Assembly (NCBI GenBank): GCA_025201805.1
Contig: MU619245.1
Coordinates: 303,268-367,267, forward strand
From: Parasitella parasitica
Lineage: Eukaryota; Mucoromycota; Mucoromycetes; Mucorales; Mucoraceae
Reading direction: 5' to 3'
DNA length: 64,000 nt
In this document: in pieces, positions 11,994-23,657 of the stretch
Position numbering within the stretch: the first letter of the stretch is position 1
Layout of the letters: each line of letters begins with the position of its first letter
The notes under the pieces: model-generated
Database searches by the model: none
What the model saw: the letters and a program-made list of their open reading frames with translations, nothing else
What the model was told of the DNA's origin: nothing
Position numbers and translations under genes: made by a program

Positions 11994-13847
11994 TTTGTTA
12001 TTATTATCTTTCTTGTTGACAAGTGGAGTCTCTTCTTGAGGTGTCTTACTGTGGTTAGTTTGCTGCTTTGGGCTGGAGTTTGAAGTGTCTAAACGGCTTG
12101 GGGATACGCCAATCGATGAAGGTGATTGTTGCTCATTTAACTGAGAAATTGAACTGGCGTTATTTCCAAATGATGTGCTCAAAGGTGTTGCATGTCCAGG
12201 TGGGTGTCTGTTATTTGTCAGCAAGATGTCTATTACAATATTAGGTTAACTTGATTCCAATGCAAGTTGCATCCGTACCTTGAGATTGGGATAATGGAAA
12301 ACTGGTGGACAAATGTGAGATACCCGAAGCTTCGCTGGAATTATTGCTAATTAACATGTTTCCACTATTAGAAGTATTTGAAGTAGATACGGTTGAGGGC
12401 GGTGTGCCAGCAACCGCCACAGCAGCAGCAGCAGCGGCAGCAGCAGCGGCAGCGGTAGTATTCCCGTTTACGTAGTACATATTTAATAAATCTTCAAAAC
12501 TCATTGCACCAGCATTGCCCTGAGCTGGTGAGTAAGACGCAGGAGATGGTGTATTCTCATTGGGCGTCGATCCAAAGAACGCAGCTTGTTGAGATTCAGG
12601 TAAAGTCGACCCTAATTGAGGAAACAAGCCAGATGTTGTTGGACTTTGCTGTTGTTGCTGACTGAAAAATGGATTTTGAATGCTATTACCATGGTTACTA
12701 TGGTGATAACTAGGTACAGACTGACTGAAATAGTTGAATTGATTTGATTCTATTGATGTAGATGGCTGGAATGAGGAGGCAGTTGATAATGGCGAAACTG
12801 TTGAATCACGGTAATCGTCTGAAATGTCCATATCCGCGGGGATGGTGATGCTGTTAGTACCATAAATGTTGGAAAATAAGTTCTGCTAAATCAATTATTT
12901 TAATAAACAATTGACCATCCTGATCCTGAATAAAAGCTTACACTATTATCGTTTCCACTACTGGTATTGCTGCTAGTGCTATTATGTCTATTATTGTTGA
13001 TAGTGAGCCGACTACTACTGCTAGTCATATGCAAGTTAGCAGGAGTGGATGCTCTTGTAGAGCCATACACCATTACATTTCTTTTTTGTTCGTGAAGTTG
13101 TTGAACTTGATGATGGTATTGTTGCTGTTGCTGTTGTTGGTACTGCAACTGGTACTGGTGCTGTTGCTGCTGGTGCTCTTGCTGTTGCTGTTGCTGTTGC
13201 TGGTGCTGGTGCTGGTGCTGGTGCTGGTGCTGGTGCTGTTGCTGTTGCTGGTGCTGTTGCTGGTGCTGTTGCTGTTGTTGACTTTGTGATGGGTTGCTTT
13301 GCGGAAAAGACATTGCATTACCCGTAAAATCCAACATATAAGGAGGGGCAGATGAAGAGAGCATCGTCGTTGTGTCATCGGGTGATGGGGGGGAAATAGT
13401 GCCATCCCCCATTTCATCGTCCTGCTGCTCGTTTTTGGGCGAATCTGCCTCTGTAGCTTCGGCAGCTTCAGCCTCGGCTTTTTTCTTTTTATTCAATGTC
13501 ATAGCCATCATTCTCCATGTTAGATTTTCCAATCTTGAACCATTAGGCAAGGTATCTTTTGCTTTTGTATATAATCTCCAGACTTGAGTGGCTAAAGGGT
13601 CCTCCTTTTTACCCTTTTTCTCGTCTTCCCCATCGCTATCTTCTTCGTCGCTGTCTTCAATCATTGCCTTGGGTTTTCTAGGAGGAAATAAGGAATCTGA
13701 TAAAAGAGCAGCTGTAACAGCAGGAGGAGTTTTTGGTGATAAAGCAGCAGTAGTTCTATCCAAAGCACTCTTCTTCTTCAATTCACCAAGCTGAAGCTCA
13801 GAATACTTTTTCTTTGGGTCTGACGAGTCAAAGGTTGATTTTTGCAT
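11340..13847 (-). CDS. AreA/NIT2-like GATA zinc-finger transcription factor
   Basis: Probable nitrogen-metabolite regulator. Three exons (minus strand): 13847-12942, 12885-12279, 12229-11340; 800 aa. Residues about 88-118 ([24 protein letters not shown]) match the DUF1752 domain of AreA-type factors. Residues about 601-625 form a type-IV GATA finger, C-x2-C-x17-C-x2-C ([14 protein letters not shown] ... CNAC), followed by the basic [14 protein letters not shown] tail. The rest is low complexity: an acidic [12 protein letters not shown] patch, a long Gln/His tract encoded by CAG/CAC-type repeats, a poly-Ala run and a poly-Ser run before the finger. It lacks an obvious AreA C-terminal end motif. 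Splice joins are phase-consistent. Which pathway it controls here is inferred from the family. Confidence 0.9.
13115..13280 (-). repeat. CAG/CAC trinucleotide tract coding for Gln/His
   Basis: Interrupted CTG/GTG repeats on the plus strand encode long Gln runs with alternating His-Gln in the GATA factor. Such tracts expand and contract by slippage and can mislead assemblies. Confidence 0.9.
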
Positions 13848-14181
13848 GACTCCGTGGTTGTATGTTTTTAGTCAATGTGTAGATCTCTTTATTTTTTTTT
13901 GCTTTTGTTTTGAGATATACAATCCAAGTGGTCTAGATACAGGATTGTTTTGTTTTCACCAACAAGTAAAAAACAAAAAAAAAGGTTGAAAAACGAAAAG
14001 AAAAAGAGTGAAAACTCAAAACTTAAGAAACATGTAATATTGGTAGTAACCAATCATGATTTACATCGTTGGTTGAAAAGTAAACGTTTTATTTCAGTTT
14101 TTCAGTTGAACGATGGAATTCACAGCACACCTATAATCCAAGTCTGTAAGTACACAGCTTGCAAAGAAATCATCTAGCAAC
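13848..14181. other. Upstream region of the GATA-factor gene
   Basis: 334 bp between the GATA-factor ATG (minus) and the PSP1-gene stop (minus). AT-rich with A-runs near 13970-14030; no gene. It should hold the GATA-factor promoter and the PSP1-gene 3' end. Confidence 0.6.
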
Positions 14182-15844
14182 TTACATCCAAATTCGAGTT
14201 TTATACAATTTAAATAACTCCCTGACCAACTCCCGGAAATCAACTCTTTTTTCAGCAACAAAATAAAAGGTAAGCTTGCGTCTATCCCTGTGTGAATATA
14301 GTGTGGTTAAAAGAGTGTGAACAAAAAATTCATAATCTCGCATACCATTGATACTCGGCATCTACAACTTGCATGTTGAGCTTCTTCTGCTTTATTTTTG
14401 ATTGACAAATCATCAATACTTTGGCTTCATCTTGTCCTTTTGCCATCAGCAAAGTAATTTCATCCGATCTAGCTTGTCTAAATATGCATTTTACATATAT
14501 TTCATTGGGTAAGTACGTCTTCTTTTCTTCTGTCGTAGAGTTTTGGCTATTGTTGTTTTTCAATTGGCAGTAGAATTTTTCCAGTTGCTGTCTACTAATA
14601 TTTTCCATGATAATTTTACCAAGGTCTTTGCCTCGGTCAGCTTCTACAATAACTAAATCATTTTCCTTGAGATTGTTTGATGGTTGGCTGTAAAACACAT
14701 CAGACCTGCCGCCTTTGAATTCGACCACATAGAATATAGCATCATTCAATATGTCTGAATCTAATCTGGTCCCCTTTCCCATGTCGTCTATCTTTATAAC
14801 TTCTGATTTACTAGGTTGTGGCATAGCCATAGAGCCAGGAGAGGGAGGCGAAAGTCTATCCCGAACGGCTAAATCAGATATAACATCTTGTTGATTCAGC
14901 AAAGAAGAAGATGATGATGAAGTAGGGTGAAATGATGGCAGTTGATTATTATTGTAGCTTGTACTATTAGTTGGTCCCGCAAGTGAATGTCGTCTTTGAT
15001 TCATGAAGAAGGACGTCGATGCTAATGGATGGTGCTGTTGTTGTTGCTGTTGCTGCAGCAACTGCTGCTGCTGCTGCTGTAGTAATAGCTGCTGCTGTAA
15101 TTGCTGATGGTGATGGATTTGCTGTTGTTGCTGGTGATAATTGGTGTTTTCCATGAATGCACCTGATGGCTGTGCAAAGGAAAATCGCCTTATTCTTTCC
15201 CTGATTTCCGTCATTTGGTTATCCTCTTGATCCAATAAAGAAGGCGGGATCAAAGATGACCTCCTACCATTATTAACTTTTGCCCACGTATCTGCACCAT
15301 CTTTGTTCAAAGGGTTCCAAATATAATTATCGACAGCAGAAGACTTTGATCTAAGCCTTCTACTTTTCTCGTGGTGCTGGTGCTGAGGGTGCTGGTCCTC
15401 TTCTTCGTCATCCTCTTGGATGATTGGATTTAAAAACATACTGTGGTGGTTGAACGACTTGAAGTCATCTTGGATAAATGAATAGGACATGGACCTTTGC
15501 TCGCGATAAAAAGGCTCTTCAGATACTTCAGGTAGCATTGGTACAGAGGCAATATCTTCGAAAAATGGTTGAACAGCTGAGTTTCGTCTAATAGGCGGAA
15601 AAGCATAATCAGAAAATCGTGTTGTTTGTTGCACTTCGGAAGGGTGAGGCAGCGTTGTGCTTGATCTTCTGCTTGGATTCCACCCAGTTAAATCTGCATT
15701 CTCTTGCGGTTGTTGCTCATTGAAAAAGTCCTCATTGAATGGAGGCTATTAGAATGAAATGGCGGTTTAAAAAGGAGGCTCAAAATTACAGTTTCAGTCC
15801 AGTAATCAAGATTTAATACTTACACTTGCCGTAAACTTGGACAT
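14182..15844 (-). CDS. PSP1 C-terminal-domain protein
   Basis: Three exons (minus): 15844-15824, 15745-14346, 14287-14182; 508 aa. The N-terminal two thirds are low complexity (Gln/His runs, Ser-rich). The C-terminal PSP1 domain begins near [15 protein letters not shown] and continues with [17 protein letters not shown]. The last intron (14288-14345) interrupts it; joining the exons gives [20 protein letters not shown] and the family-type end [15 protein letters not shown]. The first exon codes only seven residues (MSKFTAS), inferred from a perfect GTAAGT donor and phase. In yeast, Psp1 is linked to suppression of DNA-polymerase-alpha defects and to P-bodies; bacterial relatives bear the same domain. 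The molecular role remains unclear. Confidence 0.88.
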
Positions 15845-15896
15845 AAATGCTTTATTGCTATTAATGAGATAATATCTAGGTATATATGTATGTATG

Positions 15897-15933
<37 letters not shown>

Positions 15934-16116
15934 AGAAGAGAAGAGAAGAAAGAAAGGAAAGGAAAGAGAGGGAACTTTTTCTTGCACTGTTAAAGGAGGA
16001 AGGTGGGTATTTGTACGCCCAAAACCAACCTTTTGAATCCAAACAGGAGATAATATTTTCATTTGATTGTGGGTCACACGCACTTTTTTCCCTTACAAAC
16101 TTGTATTATTAGGACA
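15845..16116. other. Divergent promoter region with TATG/AT microsatellites
   Basis: Between the PSP1-domain gene (-) and the Nudix-like gene (+). It contains a TATG tract running into (TA)n at about 15885-15928, then a purine-rich GAAAG stretch to about 15970. Both genes probably initiate from this 272-bp interval. Confidence 0.7.
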
Positions 16117-16934
16117 ATGCCACTTTCTATCAACACAAAGGGCACTGCGGCTGTAATTGTATCAGAAGAAATCCAGCATAAAAGGTCAGTGATTATTTTC
16201 AAGGCGTCAATTTCTCTAAAAGTAATCTGCAGATTTATCACTGTTTGGAACCGCACAACACAGTTTGATGATGGTCGCGTAATCCAATGGGACGTAGTAG
16301 GCCATAGTACTCCTGAACCGACTTTTTGCGTAGTTTTCGCATTTGATACAAAAGCAGTAAGCTATTATTTTCTACCGCTGTATCGCTGCCGATCCTAACA
16401 ATGAAAAGAGAACAACCACCCTCCTCAAAGAATACGCACAAGGCACAAACGAAATTGTAAGGCACCATTGTTTTTGATTATGCAAAATATTAAACTTTAA
16501 TTATATTTAGAAATACACCTGTGTCGCAGGTTCATATGATAGAAGCAAACATGCAAGGTGAGTTCTTTAAATCTGTTATTTGGTGATATCATTAACTTTG
16601 CATTCGAAGCATCGACCAGGCTGCCCAACACGAACTCTCTGAGGAAGCCCATTTAGCTGGCGGTCGCTGGATCAACCTGCTGCCTTCTGATTACTCGTCG
16701 GACGGGATCAGTGAGTTAAAATGGGGCAAAAACAAGTTTGTTCCTTTTCTTTGTTTAGACCCTCACCAAGATGAAAGTCCCATGGCAAGAGATGCAGAGG
16801 AATGCATGGACGTGGTGCATAATATTACCGTTGACCAAGTTAAAAAATTTATTACGAGAGCAGAGATGATGCTTCCCTCTGTCCAGACAGTCTGGATGGC
16901 GCTAGAATATCTGAAAGACAACAATTATATTTAA
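16117..16934 (+). CDS. Small Nudix-fold-like protein with degenerate Nudix box
   Basis: Six exons: 16117-16184, 16233-16356, 16409-16456, 16511-16557, 16610-16710, 16759-16934; 187 aa. The region AGSYDRSKHASIDQAAQHEL with SEEAHLAGG resembles a Nudix box (G-x5-E-x7-REUxEExGU), which binds metal and hydrolyses nucleoside-diphosphate-linked substrates. The REL position reads HEL and the first conserved Glu is not in place, so catalysis may be altered or lost. The SEE acidic pair is kept. The first half (VTV-type strands, FDDGRVIQWDVVG) could be the Nudix beta-sheet. All joins keep frame, but the Nudix assignment is moderate. Its stop (16932-16934) overlaps the stop of the convergent kanadaptin-like gene. 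Confidence 0.65.
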
Positions 16935-18255
16935 AGAATGTCTGAGGGTTTGGTCAGCTTGACTAGCTTGATCAAACGGTCATTGTCCTGTATTTTTTAC
17001 AATAAAGCATCAATGCTACTGAATCCTCGTAGGTATGCCCATTGTTTCTTACCTTTTTCAATTGATTCAGCTCCTTTTGGAGGGCGAACAAGGATTTGTT
17101 ATTTTCAGGTTTCTTTGTTAGGTTGTCCATGTAAGCATCCAAATCTTCTTCTGCCCCAGCCGCTTCATTGTCTTTCTTTGCCTGCGCTTCTTTCTTCTCT
17201 GCAATCTCTTTTTCAATCTTGGCAATATCGATTTTGGCTTGTTTCTGCTTCCTCACCAGATCTCCGTGTGTTTCTGCTTTCTCGGCCTTTTTCTTTTTTC
17301 TTGCTAGATGCACACATGCGGCAAAGATCAATACCTGAATCCAAACACCCACAATGAGCCTACTTACATGTCTTGTCATATAATTCTTCGTCACTGTCAT
17401 CGTCGTACATGATCTTCAAATCTTCTCTGCGTCTTTTGGCATCTTCGAAAGCCATTTTTTCTGCCTCTACGCTCAGAAGACCCGCGTCTCCAGATTTATC
17501 TAGACTGGCTTCAATATCTTGCACAGTGTTTTCTCCTCCATTATACTCGTCTTCATCATCGTCTTCCACAGCATCCTCCTGAAAGCCCCATGATATACCT
17601 TGGGATTCTACATCTTCTGTCTGATTTTGCTCCAAGTCCCCTCTCGCTTTAGCAAGGCGTTGCTTGAGTGCTATTTGACGTCTCTCTTCCGCCTCTGCTT
17701 CAGGATCATATGGCTTTTCAGAGTCAAATATACATAATCGCGTACTTTCTCCAAATCGAATTTGATCTCCAGGATTTAACTTGACATAATCTCTTTTAGG
17801 AACTGCCTTCTTGTTGACTCTTGTGCCATGCGCACTATCCAAATCATATAAATATGCGTTACCATCGTGGTCGAATTGTATAATGGCTTGGTAGCGAGAA
17901 ACCGACTAATAGCCGTGAACAAAGTTAGTATTTTTTTTTGGCATAGATGGCAGCACGAAAGGAAACTTACAGGATGCTCCATTGGCATATCACAAATAGG
18001 TAGCCTTCCGATGGTAACAAATTCTTTTTTGAGCCCTTGTATTGTGTCTATGCTAGCCCCGTTTTTCAAAACTTCCAATCGATAAGCATATATCGGTTGC
18101 GCACTCCATGAAGGTTTTTCGTAATTTAAAGATGGTGGTTGTGGCAGTTTCTGCAGATGTTCTTTTGGTAAAGCTGGAGCTGGCTCGGGCGCTTCTGATT
18201 TCGTCTCCTTCTGTCTAGGAAGTGCAGGGACTGCAAACTCTTTAGAATCATCCAT
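16931..18255 (-). CDS. FHA-domain protein, kanadaptin (SLC4A1AP)-like
   Basis: Four exons (minus): 18255-17971, 17905-17368, 17303-17053, 16987-16931; 376 aa. An FHA domain is clear: EFVTIGRLPICD, then PSVSRYQAIIQF, YLYDLDSAHGTRVN and LNPGDQIRFGES; it binds phosphothreonine peptides. After it come an acidic stretch (EDAVEDDDEDEYNGG) and a charged coiled-coil-like tail. The order FHA, acidic linker, EELYDKT, Lys-rich coil fits kanadaptin, a nuclear protein tied to pre-mRNA processing, though this copy is shorter than animal kanadaptins. The intron at 17906-17970 must be removed to give the conserved SVSRYQAI core. The last codon overlaps the stop of the gene on the other strand. Confidence 0.85.
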
Positions 18256-19191
18256 TTTGTCTTTGGTGGAAAGAAATAGGATGGAATACCGTAATATGTA
18301 TCTGGCATTTGGCTGTACCCTACCCCAAACAACAAAATACCAGTCAAAAGACCCGCTGTGCAAGTATTTCATTTCTTCGAATTTGGAGAGTAAAACAAAG
18401 CAACATGGCTTTTTTTTTTTGCGAAATTTTCTAGCATTCACTTAATTAGCCTGTAGGACATTGATATCATATTAATAGAGAATTAAAATACGCTTCTCTT
18501 CGTGTATTTAATTGTTATTTTTACTGTCAAGAATATAAAGTTATTGCTGCCTTTCGTAAAAACGTATTATAAGCAAAAATCAAAAATTTGGGTAATAAAT
18601 GCCACATTTAACGGCTTAGACGTATGCATCGGTTGCAAGCCAAGCATTTCTGTTGATTTTTGCTTATACTGGCTTATTGCTGTCAAGCGTCGAGTTTTAA
18701 CTGATTAAGAGTTTTGAGTTTAATGCATTAGAAAGAAGCTACGAATGAAAAGAAATCGTTTTGGCCAGGTCTGCGGCTCCAAAACTAATTGAAGACAGGA
18801 GAAATGAGCCCTCCAACTTGACGCATTTGTATGAATTTAACAGTATTCTGTGTCCAAAATGGACCACCAGGTTGGTTTTAATCAATGGCGCAGTTCCATT
18901 GTTTAGTCGAAATTGAAGTTTACGTGTGGTGTAACGACCAGCTTCAGACGCGGATATCCCTTTATAAAATAAAGAATACAGTGTATACTAGCGTATATAA
19001 AACGCTCTAACGTGTTGCATCCATATTATCATAGCTCTTTAGATTTAAAACATAGAAATGTTGTGCACCATGCCCAAGTACTTTTGCTATACAACATGCT
19101 GAGGTCGATCAAATGTGCCACCAAGTCGGTCGCGCTTATAATATCATCATCATGAGAAAATTCAGCATTATTTTCACGTTTCCACTAAAAT
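18256..19191. other. Divergent intergenic region
   Basis: 936 bp between two divergently transcribed genes. AT-rich, with a TATATAAAA motif at about 18994-19002 that could serve the hydrolase gene. No gene is recognised. Confidence 0.5.
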
Positions 19192-20354
19192 ATGATATTA
19201 CAAACGTTCAAGTGGGTAGGGTTGGCCATATTTACTTCCTACTTGGTTTCCAGTAGCAGGCGTCAGACTACATTGGGTTCATTGGCTGATAATCCCTCTG
19301 GAATCTTCACACCAGACTTTTATCCAAATGGTACAGATCTAGAGTTGCCTCAAGGGACAATGAGATATTGGAAGTTTGGCAATGAAGATGGAAACCGCGT
19401 CGTGCTGATACACGGCATTTCAACCGGCTCTGCTATTTACGACAAGCTAGCTCGAGATTTGGTAAATACCTAGTAGACGTAATTAGGCGTGAGCTAACCC
19501 AAAACAAAGGCTGACAATGGGCATCATGTTCTTGTATATGATCTTTGGGGCCGTGGTTATGCACAAGCGCCTGCAGCATGTTATGATGAAGCTCTTTATA
19601 CGTCGCAGCTGGCTATGCTTTTGCAGAAAGTTGGATGGAAAAAAACAGACGTAGTTGGTACCTCTTTAGGTGAGAATGACATGTACGTATATATTTGCGA
19701 AGGCTGACACTGTTTAGGTGGTGGTATTGCAACATCTTTCACCGCTTTCTATCCCGAAATGGTGAATAAACTAGTGCTCTTGGCCCCTGCAGGGCTGTTC
19801 GATGCAAAAGAGATGCCTTTGATGTCAAAAGTTGTCAATCTTCCTTTTGTGCATAATTTCATCGTCAATCAGCCGTATGTGCGCCCGTTGATATTAACTG
19901 CCATACAGAGATTTGCTAAATCAGCACGCTTGGTCCAATCTGGTTTAGATGTCGATACTGAGGCTACTATCTCAAAGATCACAGAGATTGCGACATATCA
20001 GTTTTTGAATCATCCAGGCTTTTTGAGAGCTTTTTTGGGGACAGTTGTTGATTTTCCATTTACAACTTTAAAGAAAAGATATGAAAAAATTGGGAAGTTA
20101 AAAGATAAGCCTGTTTTATTGATTTGGGGTGATAAAGACACGGTAGGTAGTTGGTTAATATATAAACCTGAAGCAGCCTAACAAATACATTTATATATAT
20201 ATATGAATAGATAGTTCCTTTCTACCACAGTGAGGAAGCAACAAAACTAGTCCCTCAAGCCAAATTGGTGGTTTTTAAGGATCAAGGACATGATGTTCTC
20301 ATCACAAAGTGGAAGTTAGTTGATGAAGAGATTGAGACTTTTTTGATGGTGTAA
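19192..20354 (+). CDS. Alpha/beta hydrolase, membrane-anchored
   Basis: Four exons: 19192-19461, 19510-19669, 19718-20142, 20211-20354; 332 aa. An N-terminal hydrophobic segment (WVGLAIFTSYLVSS) looks like a signal anchor. The fold motifs appear in order: VVLIHGIST (oxyanion loop), VYDLWGRGYA, nucleophile elbow GTSLGGG spanning the second intron, LLIWGDKD (acid) and GHDVLI (histidine). It is therefore likely a serine hydrolase. The substrate is unknown; the closest general type is the MEST/epoxide-hydrolase-like esterase group. The third intron ends ATAG with another ATAG right after, and only the first keeps the frame IVPFYHSEE. Confidence 0.85.
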
Positions 20355-22100
20355 TGCACTGAAAATTCGAGTAATCACCAGCCTCAAAAAAGTATTACAT
20401 GGGAGTTCATGAACAGAATTCAATAAACTGCGAGCATAGATTATTTGTATAAACCTAAATGCTGGCTGTTACTTTTTTTCAATTTTCATTTAGAGTGTTA
20501 CACATTCCAGAACAGTAGAGTGATGTTTGACGGCAGTTAAGCAACATCTCCAGATCAAGAAATGATCGTCATTTTGACATTTCAGTTCAGCTCAGGGGTA
20601 ATGTTCCCTAAATCCACATTTAAACCAAAGAGAAAAGATATAGAGCACATGCACCATAAAAGAAATTACGTTGCAGCACGTATTTAAAATATACTACTAT
20701 ATTTCTCAAAAATAAATACATTGAACATCTATTGAAGGTTAGTGAAATTATTACATAATTTCATTTTGAGAAACGAAGGTTTACTATAACAGAAAGAAAA
20801 GTTTGGAATATTGGCATTTATTGCTGAATGGTTGAACCTGCAAAGCGACCTAATCGTACCACGTTTCGTTCAAACTAAATTTCTGTAAGTAGGCTTTTCA
20901 TATTGAAAAGCAGCAGATTCCGACACCACGGTCTACCATAATCATGCGACTAATGGAAAGAAGCTCAACACAGCTAGCAAAAACAGACATCTCAAACAAG
21001 GACCACTTTTTCATCTTCTTCTCTAGTGCAAACAGTGATTTGGCTTTTACTATTGCCTTTGCCGTTGGCACAATAATTCAAGGTTGGAGACTTTGAATAA
21101 ACAGTTATATGCAAGCTCGTTACCAAATTTTGTAATCGTTTAACCTTTAAAATACATTCAGTGAATGCTCCAAAAACAACTTGGTGGTACGTTTAAAGTA
21201 TGCAGCCATCTCTTTTGCTTGCTATTTAAATCTTTGCCGCTTCAGTGTCATAAAAAGAGCCAAAAGGTTCATAGCGACATTACTTTTTGCCCGTTGTCAG
21301 CTGTCTATCACTAAGTTTTATGAGTTTTCTAATCTTGAATAGCCTTGAAAATAATGTGTTTGGTTGCTACCTTATCTTTAGCTTTATGAATACCAAGAAA
21401 TGCTTGTTTTTCTCTTCTCTGCAAAAACTGATATTCGTTTAAAAGTTGGCAGCATTTACTAATAAAACGGGATAAGTTCTGCTTTAGAGAAGACTCGAGA
21501 TTTGTGCTTTATGAACTTTGGTGCCCAATGTTATATTTGAGACTTTCACAAGTGCATCAACCTAGGTCTCTACATGAGAGTTACCTCGAGGTTTTTCAAG
21601 CCAGTTTATTCTACTTTTCCACACTCTATTGACCAATGGCTATTTTAAGATTGCATGTGCTAATTGCCTAAATTGACATTGACCCAAACATTGCGTAATG
21701 ATGCCTAACTGTATAATCATACAAATGTTATACACGACAGAAACAAATTGTTGCGTGAAATCAAGATAGACAGCATGTAATGGTACGGCACATAAATTAT
21801 ATCAAGCTTTGTACATCGGCTGGCTCGTTTAGACGTCAGACGAATGCAAGGTTACAGCAGCGACTTGTGCATGTCTTGCGCGACAGATATGAATGAAAAC
21901 TTACTTGCTTGCTCACTTACTTTACCCTCAATGAATGATAAAAACTTGATGTTTGTTGAAGGCTGCTGGATGAACACAGAGTTTTAGTAAAAGGGAGATT
22001 AAATTCCTTCATTGACGAACCAATTTTTTTTTCTTTTCTTTTTCATTTGTACAGCATCGTGTTGATGCAAATAGGCAATTAAAGATTAAAATTGCATAAA
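20355..22100. other. Intergenic, 1.75 kb
   Basis: No gene is firmly supported. A 50-codon plus-strand ORF (20944-21096) with a hydrophobic C-terminal half is open and starts with ATG but has no recognised relative. T-rich stretches occur near 22020. The upstream part is the ING-gene promoter side. Confidence 0.5.
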
Positions 22101-23403
22101 ATGGACAATAATACAGTTGACATCCACGAGGACTCTGGAAGATATCTTCAAGAGTATATCCAAAGTATAGAAGCAATCTGACCATTGACATGACCCTTGA
22201 ATCAAACCCATTATTTTACTCTCCTAGGCCTAGAAAATCTCCCGAGCGAAATACAGTATCATTGGGCAGAAATACGGAATAGATATGACCAAGCTAAGGG
22301 TAAGGGTACAGAGTGCAGGCTGCAGATTGCAATAATATCTGTACTAATACAGTAATACAGCTCCAGAGAGACGGATTAAGGCTGGCCAACATGATCTCGC
22401 AAAAATACATAGACAGTGGTTTACGCAGGAATTGGAGAAGAGAGAGAAACTGTTGAAGCACCAGCCAGTCATCATACAAAGAATACACAACGACTATAAT
22501 AAACTAGAGGGTTTAGCTAACGAAAGAGTCTCGTTAGCAGAAGAGGCACTCAAATTAGTACGTAGCAATTGACTATCCATTCCTCCCTAAATCCAAACAA
22601 CATTTTGTTAGGTTGACCGACACTTGCTGCGTCTTCAAAGAGATATCGACAAACACGACCAAGAGCATCCCGAGTACGTCCCAGAACCATCACTTCCAAC
22701 GCGTAGCTACACAATACCTCATGGCAGAAAAAGTAAGTGTTCTTGCTTGTTTAGGACTGCGAACAAACATTCTAACGGCAACTCGAATAGGTACCTTGAC
22801 AGACGCGGATGACATCCAGCCTGAAGACTACGAAGCTGTGGATAACGAAGACGGCGAGGAAGACGAGGGAGAGGATTCGGATCACAACGATGACTTAGAT
22901 GAAAAAGAAGAAGAGGTGGAGGATGAAGAAGAGGAAGAGGCGGAGGGGGAATTGGAAGAGGAGGAACAACACATACCGGTGACCGAAGAAAAGGTCGAGT
23001 CTAAACCAACAACTGCCGTGCAGATACCACCTGTCAAAGTGGACCCTGATATTCAAGCTATCATAATAGCAAATAGAAACCAAAAGCAAAAGAAAAAAGA
23101 AGCCCGAGAATCAAATAAAGACGAGCCTCTGTATTGTTTCTGTCAGCAAGTATCGTATGGAGAAATGGTTGCATGTGATGGCGAGGTAGTATCGTAGCAC
23201 TGGACTTGTTTGGTTTTATTGACATTTGTCATCGTTAGAACTGTCCCTATGAATGGTTCCATATGGATTGCGTTGGCCTTGATGAGCCACCAAAGGGCGC
23301 TTGGTATTGTTCAGATTGCACAGTTGAAATGCGCAAACGCAAATCACTCAGCTTACCGCTGAGTAAAAAGATGAAGCGAAAAAAGGAATCCTATCATGCT
23401 TAA
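22101..23403 (+). CDS. ING-family PHD-finger protein
   Basis: Chromatin reader of the ING/Yng family, usually a subunit of histone acetyltransferase or deacetylase complexes that binds H3K4me3. Six exons: 22101-22164, 22228-22299, 22361-22557, 22612-22732, 22755-23185, 23239-23403. The N-terminal ING domain reads [20 protein letters not shown] once the first intron is removed. A long acidic Glu/Asp stretch separates it from the C-terminal PHD finger: [39 protein letters not shown] (Cys4-His-Cys3), with the aromatic residues typical of H3K4me3 cages. A Lys/Arg-rich tail ends the protein. The intron before the fifth exon is very short (22 nt) if the first acceptor is used; the acceptor at 22789-22790 keeps the same frame and may be the true one. 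Confidence 0.9.
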
Positions 23404-23554
23404 TAGAGGGCCCAGCAACCCTTACACAACCTGTATAAAAAACCAACTCTCTAGTTAACCTTTCATTATTGTACATATCAAATAACTTTTTAATAAATAA
23501 TCACTTGGATCAATATAGAAAAAAAGAACCTCATATTTACGTGTAAGTTATATA

Positions 23555-23607
<53 letters not shown>

Positions 23608-23657
23608 TGGAGTACAAAGCGAGAAATTAACAAAAAAAAGAGAGGAAACAACACAGA
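23404..23657. other. Convergent 3' intergenic with A50 homopolymer
   Basis: 254 bp between the ING gene and eIF3m, converging. Bases 23556-23605 are an uninterrupted run of 50 A. It could supply 3' end signals; its exact length is prone to sequencing error. Confidence 0.8.

Noticed and set aside
11503-12039. Long plus-strand ORF opposite the GATA factor
   Set aside because: It is the shadow of low-complexity coding DNA on the minus strand and has a Leu run from poly-Ser codons.
12984-13289. Leucine-rich plus-strand ORF
   Set aside because: It is a translation of the CTG repeat opposite the polyGln tract, not a gene.
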